Positions 1 to 6,406 of a stretch of 9,102 nucleotides of DNA are shown piece after piece. The notes below the pieces were generated by a model, which worked only from the letters and a program-made list of their open reading frames with translations, had not been told where the DNA came from and ran no database searches. Positions within the stretch are counted from its first letter, which is position 1; every line of letters starts with the position of its first letter. Position numbers and translations under genes: made by a program. This DNA is from an uncultured Alphaproteobacteria bacterium (GTDB taxonomy: Bacteria > Pseudomonadota > Alphaproteobacteria > Caulobacterales > Hyphomonadaceae): the NCBI GenBank assembly GCA_903831485.1, contig CAIKXW010000088.1:1-9102 (forward strand), written 5' to 3'.

Positions 1-158
1 GGATCCCAGACGACGATGCGGAGCCGGGTTTCGACCTGTTCGACCAGCGCCTCCCATCCCGAAAGCCAGTCGAAATCCCCCTCGAAGACGGTTCCATCCT
101 CGTCCTCGACTCCGACTGACGCCACGGAGAGCGCCGCACCAAAAATTACCGCTGCCAA
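1..158 (-). CDS. possible partial secreted protein, runs off left edge (strand uncertain)
   Basis: The minus-strand frame is open from the left edge to about position 225. Read from a TTG at 158-156, it begins with a hydrophobic stretch (LAAVIFGAALSVASVG) resembling a signal peptide core, then an acidic, tryptophan-containing region with GC-rich third positions. No ATG or GTG lies upstream in frame before a TGA, and the n-region would be poor in basic residues; a GTG at 125-123 is an alternative start. The same bases on the plus strand (3-119, ending in TGA at 117-119) also read as a plausible protein C-terminus ending ILVLDSD. The two frames are in codon-on-codon register, so composition cannot separate them. 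I lean weakly to the minus strand because of the signal-like segment. No function is recognised. Confidence 0.2.
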   Translation of the reverse strand, partial: MAAVIFGAALSVASVGVEDEDGTVFEGDFDWLSGWEALVEQVETRLRIVVWD

Positions 159-177
159 AAATTTCGAAAAATAAAGC

Positions 178-205
178 TTGGCCCAGCGGAGAGGATCGCC
201 ATAAT
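178..205 (+). promoter_or_regulatory. weak sigma70-like promoter candidate upstream of the operon
   Basis: TTGGCC (178-183) is followed after 16 nt by CATAAT (200-205), matching the -35 and -10 consensus at four and five of six positions. It lies about 200 nt before the sulP start, in the most AT-rich part of this intergenic region, and points toward the operon. Nothing better is visible between 206 and 400. Such matches are common by chance, and the major sigma-factor preference of this organism is unknown. Confidence 0.22.
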
Positions 206-218
206 CCGAAACTACCTC

Positions 219-272
219 ATGGGTGCATCCATTTCATTGCGACCGCAGATCAGCCGGAAATTTCCTTCCTAG
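219..272 (+). CDS. micro-ORF, 17 codons, possible leader peptide or chance
   Basis: ATG at 219-221 reads MGASISLRPQISRKFPS and stops at TAG 270-272, inside the first copy of the CGGAAA-N5-TTCCTAG motif. It lies between the promoter candidate and the operon. The small downstream ORF at 7776-7895 also ends in the pattern RK-x-x-S-stop because it contains the same DNA motif. No Shine-Dalgarno sequence is evident, and an ORF this short is expected by chance. It is recorded only because of the shared ending and its leader-like position. Confidence 0.12.
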   Translation: MGASISLRPQISRKFPS

Positions 273-320
273 ACGCGCGTGAAACTCCCCACTCATCCTT
301 CCTCCGCCCCTCTCTCCCCC

Positions 321-401
321 CAGACCCCCTCACTCCTCGGCGCCGATCCCCGTTCTGGCCGTCCCCGGTGCGCCGGGCGCGGAAAGCAAATTCCTAGCAG
401 T
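321..401 (+). repeat. 81-bp direct repeat, left copy
   Basis: Positions 321-401 match 7819-7899 at every base. After a short mismatch and 2-nt indel, eight more bases (acatcaat, 405-412 and 7901-7908) also match. The unit contains a palindrome tcggcgccga (337-346), a small hairpin cccgg-tgcg-ccggg (364-377) and the motif CGGAAA-N5-TTCCTAG (380-397). Its last base is the first T of the sulP TTG start codon, so this copy forms the immediate 5' leader of sulP. Functions that would fit are a dispersed intergenic element, a regulatory or UTR segment, or one end of a mobilised segment. Confidence 0.95.
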
Positions 402-1888
402 TGAACATCAATCTCCGCCGGGATCTTCCGGCATCGCTCGTTGTCTTTCTCATCGCGGTCCCGCTTTCGCTGGGTATCGCGCTCGCATCCGGGGCGCCGA
501 TTGTCGCCGGGCTGATCGGCGCGGTCGCGGGCGGGATCCTGACGGGCCTGCTCGCGGGATCGCCGTTGCAGGTGTCGGGGCCGGCGGCGGGGTTGACGGT
601 GGTGGTGGCGGGATTGGTGGCGCAGTTCGGCTGGCAGACGATGTGCCTCATCACCGCGTGCGCCGGGGTCGTGCAGTTGCTGCTCGGCTGGTTCAAAGTG
701 GCGCGCGGGGCGCTGATCATCGCGCCGTCCGTGGTGCATGGGATGCTGGCAGGCATCGGCATTTCGATCGCGCTGGCGCAGATCCATGTCGTGCTGGGTG
801 GTTCGCCGCAGAGTTCGCCGCTGGTGAACCTGATCGGGATTCCCAAGCAGCTCGGCGTGATGAGCGTGCAGGCGGCGATTCTCGGGTGCCTGACGTTTGC
901 GATCCTGGTCGTGTGGAAAAAGCTGAAGGTGCCCGCGTTGAAAGCGATCCCGGGACCGCTGGTGGCGGTGGTCGTCGGCACGGTGGTTTCCATCCTCCTG
1001 AAGATGGACGTGAAGCGCGTGGATCTGCCCGAGACCTTTGAGCTGACGAAGCTCGTCCCGCCGGATGCCTCGAAATGGGGCGCATTCGTCGTTGCGGTGC
1101 TCACGGTGGCGGTCATCGCCAGCATCGAGTCGTTGCTGTGCGCGGTGGCGACCGACAAGCTGCATTCCGGCGTCCGCTCGAATCTCGACAAGGAACTGAG
1201 CGCGCAGGGCGCGGGCAATCTCGTCTCCGGCCTGCTCGGCGGCCTGCCGATCACGGGCGTCATCGTGCGCTCGTCGGCGAACATCAATGCCGGCGGCGCC
1301 ACCCGCTGGTCGGCGATCCTGCACGGCGTGTGGATTCTCGTCTTCGCGTTCTTCGCTGGGAAGGTCATCGAAAGCATCCCGCTGGCCGTGCTCGCCGGCC
1401 TGCTGGTGCATGTGGGCGTGAGTCTGGTGAATCTTCACCACATCCGGGAACTGACGAAGCACAACGAAATCCTCATCTACTGGGCCACCGTGCTCGGCGT
1501 GACCTGCGTGAACCTCCTGGCCGGTGTCGGGATCGGCCTGGGCCTCAGCGTCTTTTTCCTGCTGCGTCGTCTCTCCAACACGGAAATCTCCAGTGAACAG
1601 CGCGAAGGCAAATGGCATGTGCTCATCGGCGGAACGCTCACCTTTGCCTCGGTGCCGAAGCTGAACGCGGAGCTTTCAAAAATCCCCTCCGGCCATCCGG
1701 TGGACATCGACCTCGCCGTCGATTTCGTGGACCACGCAGCCTTCGAGGCGCTGCACGGATGGCGGGAGAATCACGAGAAGACCGGTGGCCACGTGGACAT
1801 CGATGAGACGCACGAGGAATGGTATAAGCCCGCGAGGGCTGGCACTCCGCGCGCGGAGAAGTCTTCGCCCCGGAAGCGGAAGGTCTGA
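401..1888 (+). CDS. SulP-family inorganic anion (likely bicarbonate) transporter with C-terminal STAS region
   Basis: This is a 495-residue inner-membrane anion transporter of the SulP/SLC26 family, whose members move sulfate, bicarbonate and related anions. The start is TTG: TAG at 395-397 closes the frame just upstream, and the opening residues (MNINLRRDLPASLVVFLIAV) match the usual SulP N-terminus. The hydrophobic transport domain spans about residues 8-388. It includes the signature QVSGPAAGLT (57-66), a conserved glutamate segment ASIESLLCA with E243, and GGLPITG (280-286). Residues about 405-470 form a short STAS-like domain, followed by a basic Pro/Lys/Arg tail (477-495). No Shine-Dalgarno sequence precedes the TTG; the nearest purine run (381-385) is too far. 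It is the first gene of the operon, 26 nt before dabA, which argues for bicarbonate as substrate. Specificity is inferred from context and could instead be sulfate or another anion. It is not fused to a carbonic anhydrase, as some relatives are. Confidence 0.93.
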   Translation: MNINLRRDLPASLVVFLIAVPLSLGIALASGAPIVAGLIGAVAGGILTGLLAGSPLQVSGPAAGLTVVVAGLVAQFGWQTMCLITACAGVVQLLLGWFKVARGALIIAPSVVHGMLAGIGISIALAQIHVVLGGSPQSSPLVNLIGIPKQLGVMSVQAAILGCLTFAILVVWKKLKVPALKAIPGPLVAVVVGTVVSILLKMDVKRVDLPETFELTKLVPPDASKWGAFVVAVLTVAVIASIESLLCAVATDKLHSGVRSNLDKELSAQGAGNLVSGLLGGLPITGVIVRSSANINAGGATRWSAILHGVWILVFAFFAGKVIESIPLAVLAGLLVHVGVSLVNLHHIRELTKHNEILIYWATVLGVTCVNLLAGVGIGLGLSVFFLLRRLSNTEISSEQREGKWHVLIGGTLTFASVPKLNAELSKIPSGHPVDIDLAVDFVDHAAFEALHGWRENHEKTGGHVDIDETHEEWYKPARAGTPRAEKSSPRKRKV

Positions 1889-1914
1889 GGGCGCCGCTTT
1901 AACCCGAACTTGTT

Positions 1915-4900
1915 TTGAGCGCCGAGCATTCCGCATCCCAGAATCCGCCGGGCGCGACGCTGTCCCCGGAGCAGGCGCGACTCCGCGAGCGGATTCTTCA
2001 CGCGGCGCATCTGCTGCCGCAGCAGGGCCCGATCGGCGTTTTCATTCACCACAACACGCTGCACGCGTTTGAGGATGATCCCTTCGACGAGGCGCTGCTG
2101 CGCGGCTCGTCGGTCTTTGGATGCGAGCCGTATCTCTCGGAGGATCGTTACCGCGAGGAACTGACGCGCGGGCGGATCCTTTTCCCGGAGCTGAACACGG
2201 TGCTGGAGCGCGACCTCGGCACCGCGGCCCGCGCGAGCGTGTGCGGGCTCGCCACCCGGCTCGAATTGCGGCTGGCGATGCTGCAACATCCGCTCCGCAG
2301 CGGCGACGGCCGCGAGCTGGATTGGTTCATGGCGGAGACGGATGCCCTGCTCACGGCGCGCCGCGACGTGGGCGAGGTGCAGCGGCGGCGGCTGATCACC
2401 GAGACGCGGCATTGGGTCATGCGCCGGTTGCGCGGCTCGCTGCCCGGCGTGCAGCGTCCGGAGTGGATCGACGGCCTTTTCACGCGGTTCAAGGAAACGC
2501 GCATCGAGGCGTGGGACGATGCGTGCTGGGAGGCGTTCACGCTTTCCGCGTTGTGGGAGGTGTGCACGGATGGCGTGCGGGCTGCGGCGACACCCGCCGC
2601 CGCGCCGGTGCGTCCGCTGATTCGCCATCGCGACATCGTGCTTGCGCTCGGCGGGATGGATAGCGACCTGCTGGTGAACGATGTGCTCATCCGACTGTGC
2701 GCCGCGTTCCTCGATCAGGGCATCGGCCATCGTAGCCTGCCCAGTCGTGACGACGGGCTCTTCGCCGCGTTCTGCGAGTACTTTGATCAAGACCGCTGCC
2801 CGGCGCCTTGGTGGCTGAAAGGCCTGCGCGACGAGGTGCGCAAGCTGCGGGGCGACGGCGTGAGCGCGCTCGAGTGCATCCGGCAATCGTTCGACGCGCT
2901 CGGCGTGGCCGTGGAGGAGACGGATGATTTTCTCTCCGCGACGCTGCTCGCGCTGCGCGGCTGGGGCGGGATGATCTGGCACGTGGAGGAACGCGCCGAC
3001 CGGGTGCACCATGCGGTGCCGCAGGGCAGCCTCGTGGACTTCGTCGCCGTGCGGCTGCTGCTGGAGAAATTCGCGGTGGCCGCGGCGGCCCGCGCATCGC
3101 TGGGCTGGGAGGGATCGCTGGCGGCGCTGCGCGCGGAGTTGAAGGCGCGAATCCCGTCATCGCGTCCCGCGTCCGAAAAGCAGCGCGCATTTCTGATCTT
3201 CCAACTGGCGCAGGTCCTCGGATGGACACCGGAGCAGCTCTTCAATCTCACGGCGGATCAATGGACCGCGCTCGTGCATGAAGTGGAGGGCTTCCGGGAG
3301 ATCGACCGGCGGCGCATCTTCCATCTCGCCTACGAACATCGCTTCCGCGTCCAGACGCTCGATGCGCTGGCGGCGCATCCCGCCCGTCCGTCGGAGGCCG
3401 GGGGCCGGCCGTCATTCCAGGCGGTCTTCTGCATCGATGAGCGGGAAGAATCAATCCGGCGTCACGTCGAGGAGACCTCGCCGACCGCCGAGACGTTTGG
3501 CGCCGCGGGTTTCTTCGGCGTGGCGATGTACTATCGCGGAGCGGCGGCGGCGGACTTTGTCCCGCTGTGCCCGGTCGTGGTGAAGCCTCAGCATTGGGTG
3601 TCGGAGACGGTGGATGAAAAATTGCAGGCGGAACACCAGCGGCGACGCGGTACGCGGCGGAGGATCGGCATGGCGCTGCAGGGCTTTCATGGCGGGAGCC
3701 GGCGCGCGGTCAGCGGCGCGTTTCTCTCCGTGACGCTCGGGCTGCTCGCGACGATCCCGCTGGTGGCGCGCGTGGTTTTCCCGCGGCTCACGGCGCGATT
3801 CCGTGGATTTTTCAGCGGCTTCATCGCGCCGCCGCCTGCGACGCTGCTGGTGATCGAACGCAAGGAACCCAAGTCGGGACCCGAGGAAGATCGGCACGGT
3901 TTCCTGCCGGAGGAGATGATCGCGATCGCGGAGCGGCTGATGCGCGACATCGGGCTGACGAAGGGATTCGCGCGGCTGGTGATCGTGCTCGGCCACGGCT
4001 CCACGAGCATGAACAACCCGCATGAGTCCGCGCACGACTGCGGCGCGTGCGGCGGCGGAGTCGGCGGGCCGAATGCGCGGGCCGTCGCGCAGATGCTTAA
4101 CGACCCGCGCATCCGCGGCGCGCTGCGCGAGCGCGGTATCATGATTCCGGAGGATACGGTCTTCGTCGGCGGGTTGCACAACACGAGCAGCGAGGCGCTC
4201 ACCTTTTTCGACATGAGCCGGCTGCCGGAGTCGCACCGGTTCGAGTTCGATGTCGCGGCGAAGGCCCTGCAAGAGGCCACCGTGCGGAATTCCCACGAAC
4301 GCGCGCGCCGATTCGGCTCCGCATCGTTGGGCCTCAGCCCATCGGCGGCAAAGCGCCATGTCGAGGGACGCGCGGAGGATCTTTCGCAGGTGCGCCCGGA
4401 ATGGGGGCACGCGACGAATGCGATCTGCGTCGTCGGGCGGCGATGGAAAACGCGCGGGCTTTTCCTAGACCGCCGCGCGTTTCTCGTCTCGTACGATCCC
4501 ACGCAGGACGATGCCGGTGCGGCGATCCTCAGTCGCATCCTCGGCGCGGTCGTGCCGGTGTGCTCGGGCATCAATCTCGAGTACTACTTTTCCTACGTGG
4601 ACTCGCCGGGCTGGGGCTCGGGGTCGAAGCTGCCCCACAACATCACCGGCCTCCTCGGCGTGATGGACGGCGCGATGAGCGATCTGCGCACCGGCCTGCC
4701 GTGGCAGATGGTGGAGATTCATGAGCCCGTCCGGCTGCTTTTCGTCATCGAGGCCACGCCCGCCACGCTGATGTCCATCATGGAAAAGAACGCCACGATG
4801 AAAACGATGGTCGCGAACCGCTGGGTGCAGCTCGCGGCGATGGATCCGGTGACGGGGCAATTGAGCGTGTATCACGACGGGGTCTACGAACCGCACCATC

Positions 4901-5031
4901 GCAGCATCGATGCGCTGCCGTTCGCGGCGACTTCCAAGGAATGGTACACGGGATGGCGCGATCATCTGGAATTCGCCACGATCCTCGCCGGCACACCAGC
5001 CGCAGCCCGCCAGCCAGCAACCCACGCTTGA
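1915..5031 (+). CDS. dabA: DabA, DUF2309 inorganic-carbon transporter subunit
   Basis: This 1038-residue cytoplasmic or membrane-peripheral subunit of the DAB system is thought to act as a vectorial carbonic anhydrase, hydrating CO2 to bicarbonate on the cytoplasmic side when energised by its membrane partner. The beta-carbonic-anhydrase-like metal set is present: C506-I-D508-E-R510 (the CxDxR pattern), H694 in LGHGS and C709 in HDCGACGGG. H694 and C709 are 15 residues apart, the spacing I recall for the characterised Halothiobacillus protein. Other family hallmarks are GVFIHHNTLHAFEDDPFDEA near the N-terminus, and GSGSKLPHNITGLLGVMDGA with DLRTGLPWQMVEIHEPVR near the C-terminus. The length corresponds to the long form of the family; shorter members are near 800 residues. 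The start is TTG: TAA at 1900-1902 closes the frame upstream, and the first ATG would remove the conserved N-terminus. No Shine-Dalgarno sequence is visible. It lies 26 nt after sulP and 13 nt before the antiporter-like gene. Confidence 0.96.
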   Translation: MSAEHSASQNPPGATLSPEQARLRERILHAAHLLPQQGPIGVFIHHNTLHAFEDDPFDEALLRGSSVFGCEPYLSEDRYREELTRGRILFPELNTVLERDLGTAARASVCGLATRLELRLAMLQHPLRSGDGRELDWFMAETDALLTARRDVGEVQRRRLITETRHWVMRRLRGSLPGVQRPEWIDGLFTRFKETRIEAWDDACWEAFTLSALWEVCTDGVRAAATPAAAPVRPLIRHRDIVLALGGMDSDLLVNDVLIRLCAAFLDQGIGHRSLPSRDDGLFAAFCEYFDQDRCPAPWWLKGLRDEVRKLRGDGVSALECIRQSFDALGVAVEETDDFLSATLLALRGWGGMIWHVEERADRVHHAVPQGSLVDFVAVRLLLEKFAVAAAARASLGWEGSLAALRAELKARIPSSRPASEKQRAFLIFQLAQVLGWTPEQLFNLTADQWTALVHEVEGFREIDRRRIFHLAYEHRFRVQTLDALAAHPARPSEAGGRPSFQAVFCIDEREESIRRHVEETSPTAETFGAAGFFGVAMYYRGAAAADFVPLCPVVVKPQHWVSETVDEKLQAEHQRRRGTRRRIGMALQGFHGGSRRAVSGAFLSVTLGLLATIPLVARVVFPRLTARFRGFFSGFIAPPPATLLVIERKEPKSGPEEDRHGFLPEEMIAIAERLMRDIGLTKGFARLVIVLGHGSTSMNNPHESAHDCGACGGGVGGPNARAVAQMLNDPRIRGALRERGIMIPEDTVFVGGLHNTSSEALTFFDMSRLPESHRFEFDVAAKALQEATVRNSHERARRFGSASLGLSPSAAKRHVEGRAEDLSQVRPEWGHATNAICVVGRRWKTRGLFLDRRAFLVSYDPTQDDAGAAILSRILGAVVPVCSGINLEYYFSYVDSPGWGSGSKLPHNITGLLGVMDGAMSDLRTGLPWQMVEIHEPVRLLFVIEATPATLMSIMEKNATMKTMVANRWVQLAAMDPVTGQLSVYHDGVYEPHHRSIDALPFAATSKEWYTGWRDHLEFATILAGTPAAARQPATHA

Positions 5032-5044
5032 GCCGCCACGCACC

Positions 5045-6406
5045 ATGCCGTCCCAGGAATCCTTTCTCTCCGCTCTAGCGCTCACCATTGTCGGCGCGCC
5101 GATTGCGCTCGTCGTCGTTTTCTTCGCGACCTTTTTGATCGGGCGGAAACTCGGGGAGGCAATCATCGGGCATCTCGTCCAAGGCACGGTCGCGGTGAGC
5201 CTGCTGGCCGCGATCACGGCGGCTGTGACGATGGCGGTGACCGGCACGGCCCAGCACGCGGTGGAACTCGGGGACTGGGTCATCACCAGCAGCTACCATC
5301 TGAAATTCGAGTTCGTCCTCGACCTGCTCTCGATTTCCTACGTCCTGCTGACGCTCGTGCTGTGCGCCACGATCGCCGCGTTCTCCACGCGCTATCTGCA
5401 TCGCGAACGCGGCTACAACCGCTTCTTCGTGCTCTTCGCCGTCTTCCTGCTCGGAATGGTCACCGCGGCGCTCTCGGACACGGTCGAGACGTTGTTCGCC
5501 GGGTGGGAAATGGTCGGGCTTTCCTCCGTGCTGTTGATCGCATTTTTCCAGGAACGCCCGTCGCCGCCGCGCAACGGGCTGCGGGTTTGGATCGTCTATC
5601 GCGTCTGCGATGCGGCGCTGATGTTCGCGGCGATCCTGATGCACGAAATCAACGGCGCGGGTGACTTCGATCATCTGGTCGGGACGCAGGCCTGGCCGAA
5701 GCACGACCCGCTGCTGATCGGCCCGCACTTCGCGCTGCTCGGGCTGCTCTTCGTCATCGCTGCCGCGGGAAAATCCGCGCTCGTGCCGTTCTCCGGCTGG
5801 CTGCCGCGCGCAATGGAAGGCCCGACGCCATCGAGCGCCGTGTTTTACGGGGCGCTCTCGGTACATCTCGGGGTCTTTCTGCTGTTGCGCGTTAGTCCCG
5901 TACTCGACAGCGCGCCGTGGCTCTCGGTGCTTGTGATCACGCTCGGCTTGGTCACCTCGGCCTTTGCCTACCTCGCGGGGCGCGTGCAGGCGGACATCAA
6001 GTCGGCGCTCGCGTTTGCGTCGCTCACGCAGGTGGGAATCATCATCGTGGAAATCGGTTTCGGGTTCCGCTATCTCGCGCTCATTCATCTGATGGGCCAC
6101 GCGTGCCTGCGGACGCTGCAATTCCTCCGCGCGCCGAGCCTGCTGCACGATCATCACCAGTTGGAAAATGCAATCGGCTCCCGCCCGAGGGCCGAGGGAG
6201 TGATGTGGGAGCAGCGGCTCCCGCCTGGCTTGCAGCGCTGGCTTTTCCGCTTTTCGCTCGAGCGCGGATTCCTCGATGCCATGCTGGACCGGTTCGTCGC
6301 GCGGCCATTTGTCGCCTTCTTCCGCAAGCTCGACGCGATCGATAGCGCGGTGTCGCGGATGATCGAGGGCGCGCCGCCCGGACCACCCCGGAAGGATCGC
6401 GCATGA
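5045..6406 (+). CDS. NuoL/Mrp-type proton-conducting membrane protein, probable DabB partner of DabA
   Basis: This 453-residue polytopic membrane protein of the NuoL/ND5/Mrp antiporter superfamily has about eleven hydrophobic segments in residues 8-363. Recognisable motifs are GWEMVGLSS with the TM5 glutamate E155, AGKSALVPFSGWLPRAMEGPTP with the TM7 lysine K243, and DIKSALAFASLTQVG (317-331). The segment HLMGHACLRTLQFL has H348 and H352 at the spacing of NuoL H334/H338, with R356 where NuoL has lysine. Instead of the remaining NuoL helices, the protein goes to a soluble stretch and a C-terminus (FLDAMLDRFVARPF) that resembles the very end of NuoL. In DAB systems this partner, DabB, couples cation flow to DabA. 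The chosen start is ATG 5045, 13 nt after the dabA stop; an ATG at 4910 would overlap dabA by 40 codons. The stop overlaps the next start (ATGA, 6403-6406). Without NADH-dehydrogenase neighbours, complex I membership is unlikely. Confidence 0.85.
   Translation: MPSQESFLSALALTIVGAPIALVVVFFATFLIGRKLGEAIIGHLVQGTVAVSLLAAITAAVTMAVTGTAQHAVELGDWVITSSYHLKFEFVLDLLSISYVLLTLVLCATIAAFSTRYLHRERGYNRFFVLFAVFLLGMVTAALSDTVETLFAGWEMVGLSSVLLIAFFQERPSPPRNGLRVWIVYRVCDAALMFAAILMHEINGAGDFDHLVGTQAWPKHDPLLIGPHFALLGLLFVIAAAGKSALVPFSGWLPRAMEGPTPSSAVFYGALSVHLGVFLLLRVSPVLDSAPWLSVLVITLGLVTSAFAYLAGRVQADIKSALAFASLTQVGIIIVEIGFGFRYLALIHLMGHACLRTLQFLRAPSLLHDHHQLENAIGSRPRAEGVMWEQRLPPGLQRWLFRFSLERGFLDAMLDRFVARPFVAFFRKLDAIDSAVSRMIEGAPPGPPRKDRA
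6390..6396 (+). promoter_or_regulatory. Shine-Dalgarno site for the second antiporter-like gene
   Basis: GGAAGGA lies six bases before the ATG at 6403, inside the end of the preceding gene. It is the only clear Shine-Dalgarno sequence in the operon and accompanies the 4-nt ATGA overlap, so this gene can be translated by coupling or by direct initiation. Confidence 0.6.

Larger units (their letters stand above)
159..400. other. intergenic region upstream of the inorganic-carbon operon
   Basis: This stretch holds the weak promoter candidate at 178-205 and a 17-codon micro-ORF (219-272, peptide MGASISLRPQISRKFPS). It also holds two copies of an 18-bp motif CGGAAA-N5-TTCCTAG (255-272 and 380-397) and the first copy of the 81-bp direct repeat (321-401). 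A pyrimidine-rich run occupies about 295-335. I see no RNA gene, riboswitch or convincing terminator. The TAG of the second motif copy is an in-frame stop three bases before the sulP TTG, which fixes that start. Confidence 0.5.

Noticed and set aside
321..401. attachment site derived from a tRNA gene
   Set aside because: The 81-bp repeat has no cloverleaf, no T-arm GTTCRA box and no integrase gene nearby, so site-specific integration is not directly supported.
293..1618. 441-residue minus-strand ORF antisense to sulP
   Set aside because: It is Arg/His/Asp-rich with low complexity, has no recognisable domain, and lies wholly opposite a clear SulP gene. It is a typical antisense shadow in GC-rich DNA.
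1771..3012. 413-residue minus-strand ORF across the sulP-dabA junction
   Set aside because: It is Arg/Ala/His-rich without motifs and opposite the conserved N-terminal part of dabA. The plus-strand frame explains the conservation.
4910..5044. upstream ATG extension of the NuoL-like gene
   Set aside because: It would overlap dabA by about 40 codons and add a Ser/Arg/Pro-rich stretch that looks like an out-of-frame reading of dabA. ATG 5045 directly precedes normal membrane-protein sequence.
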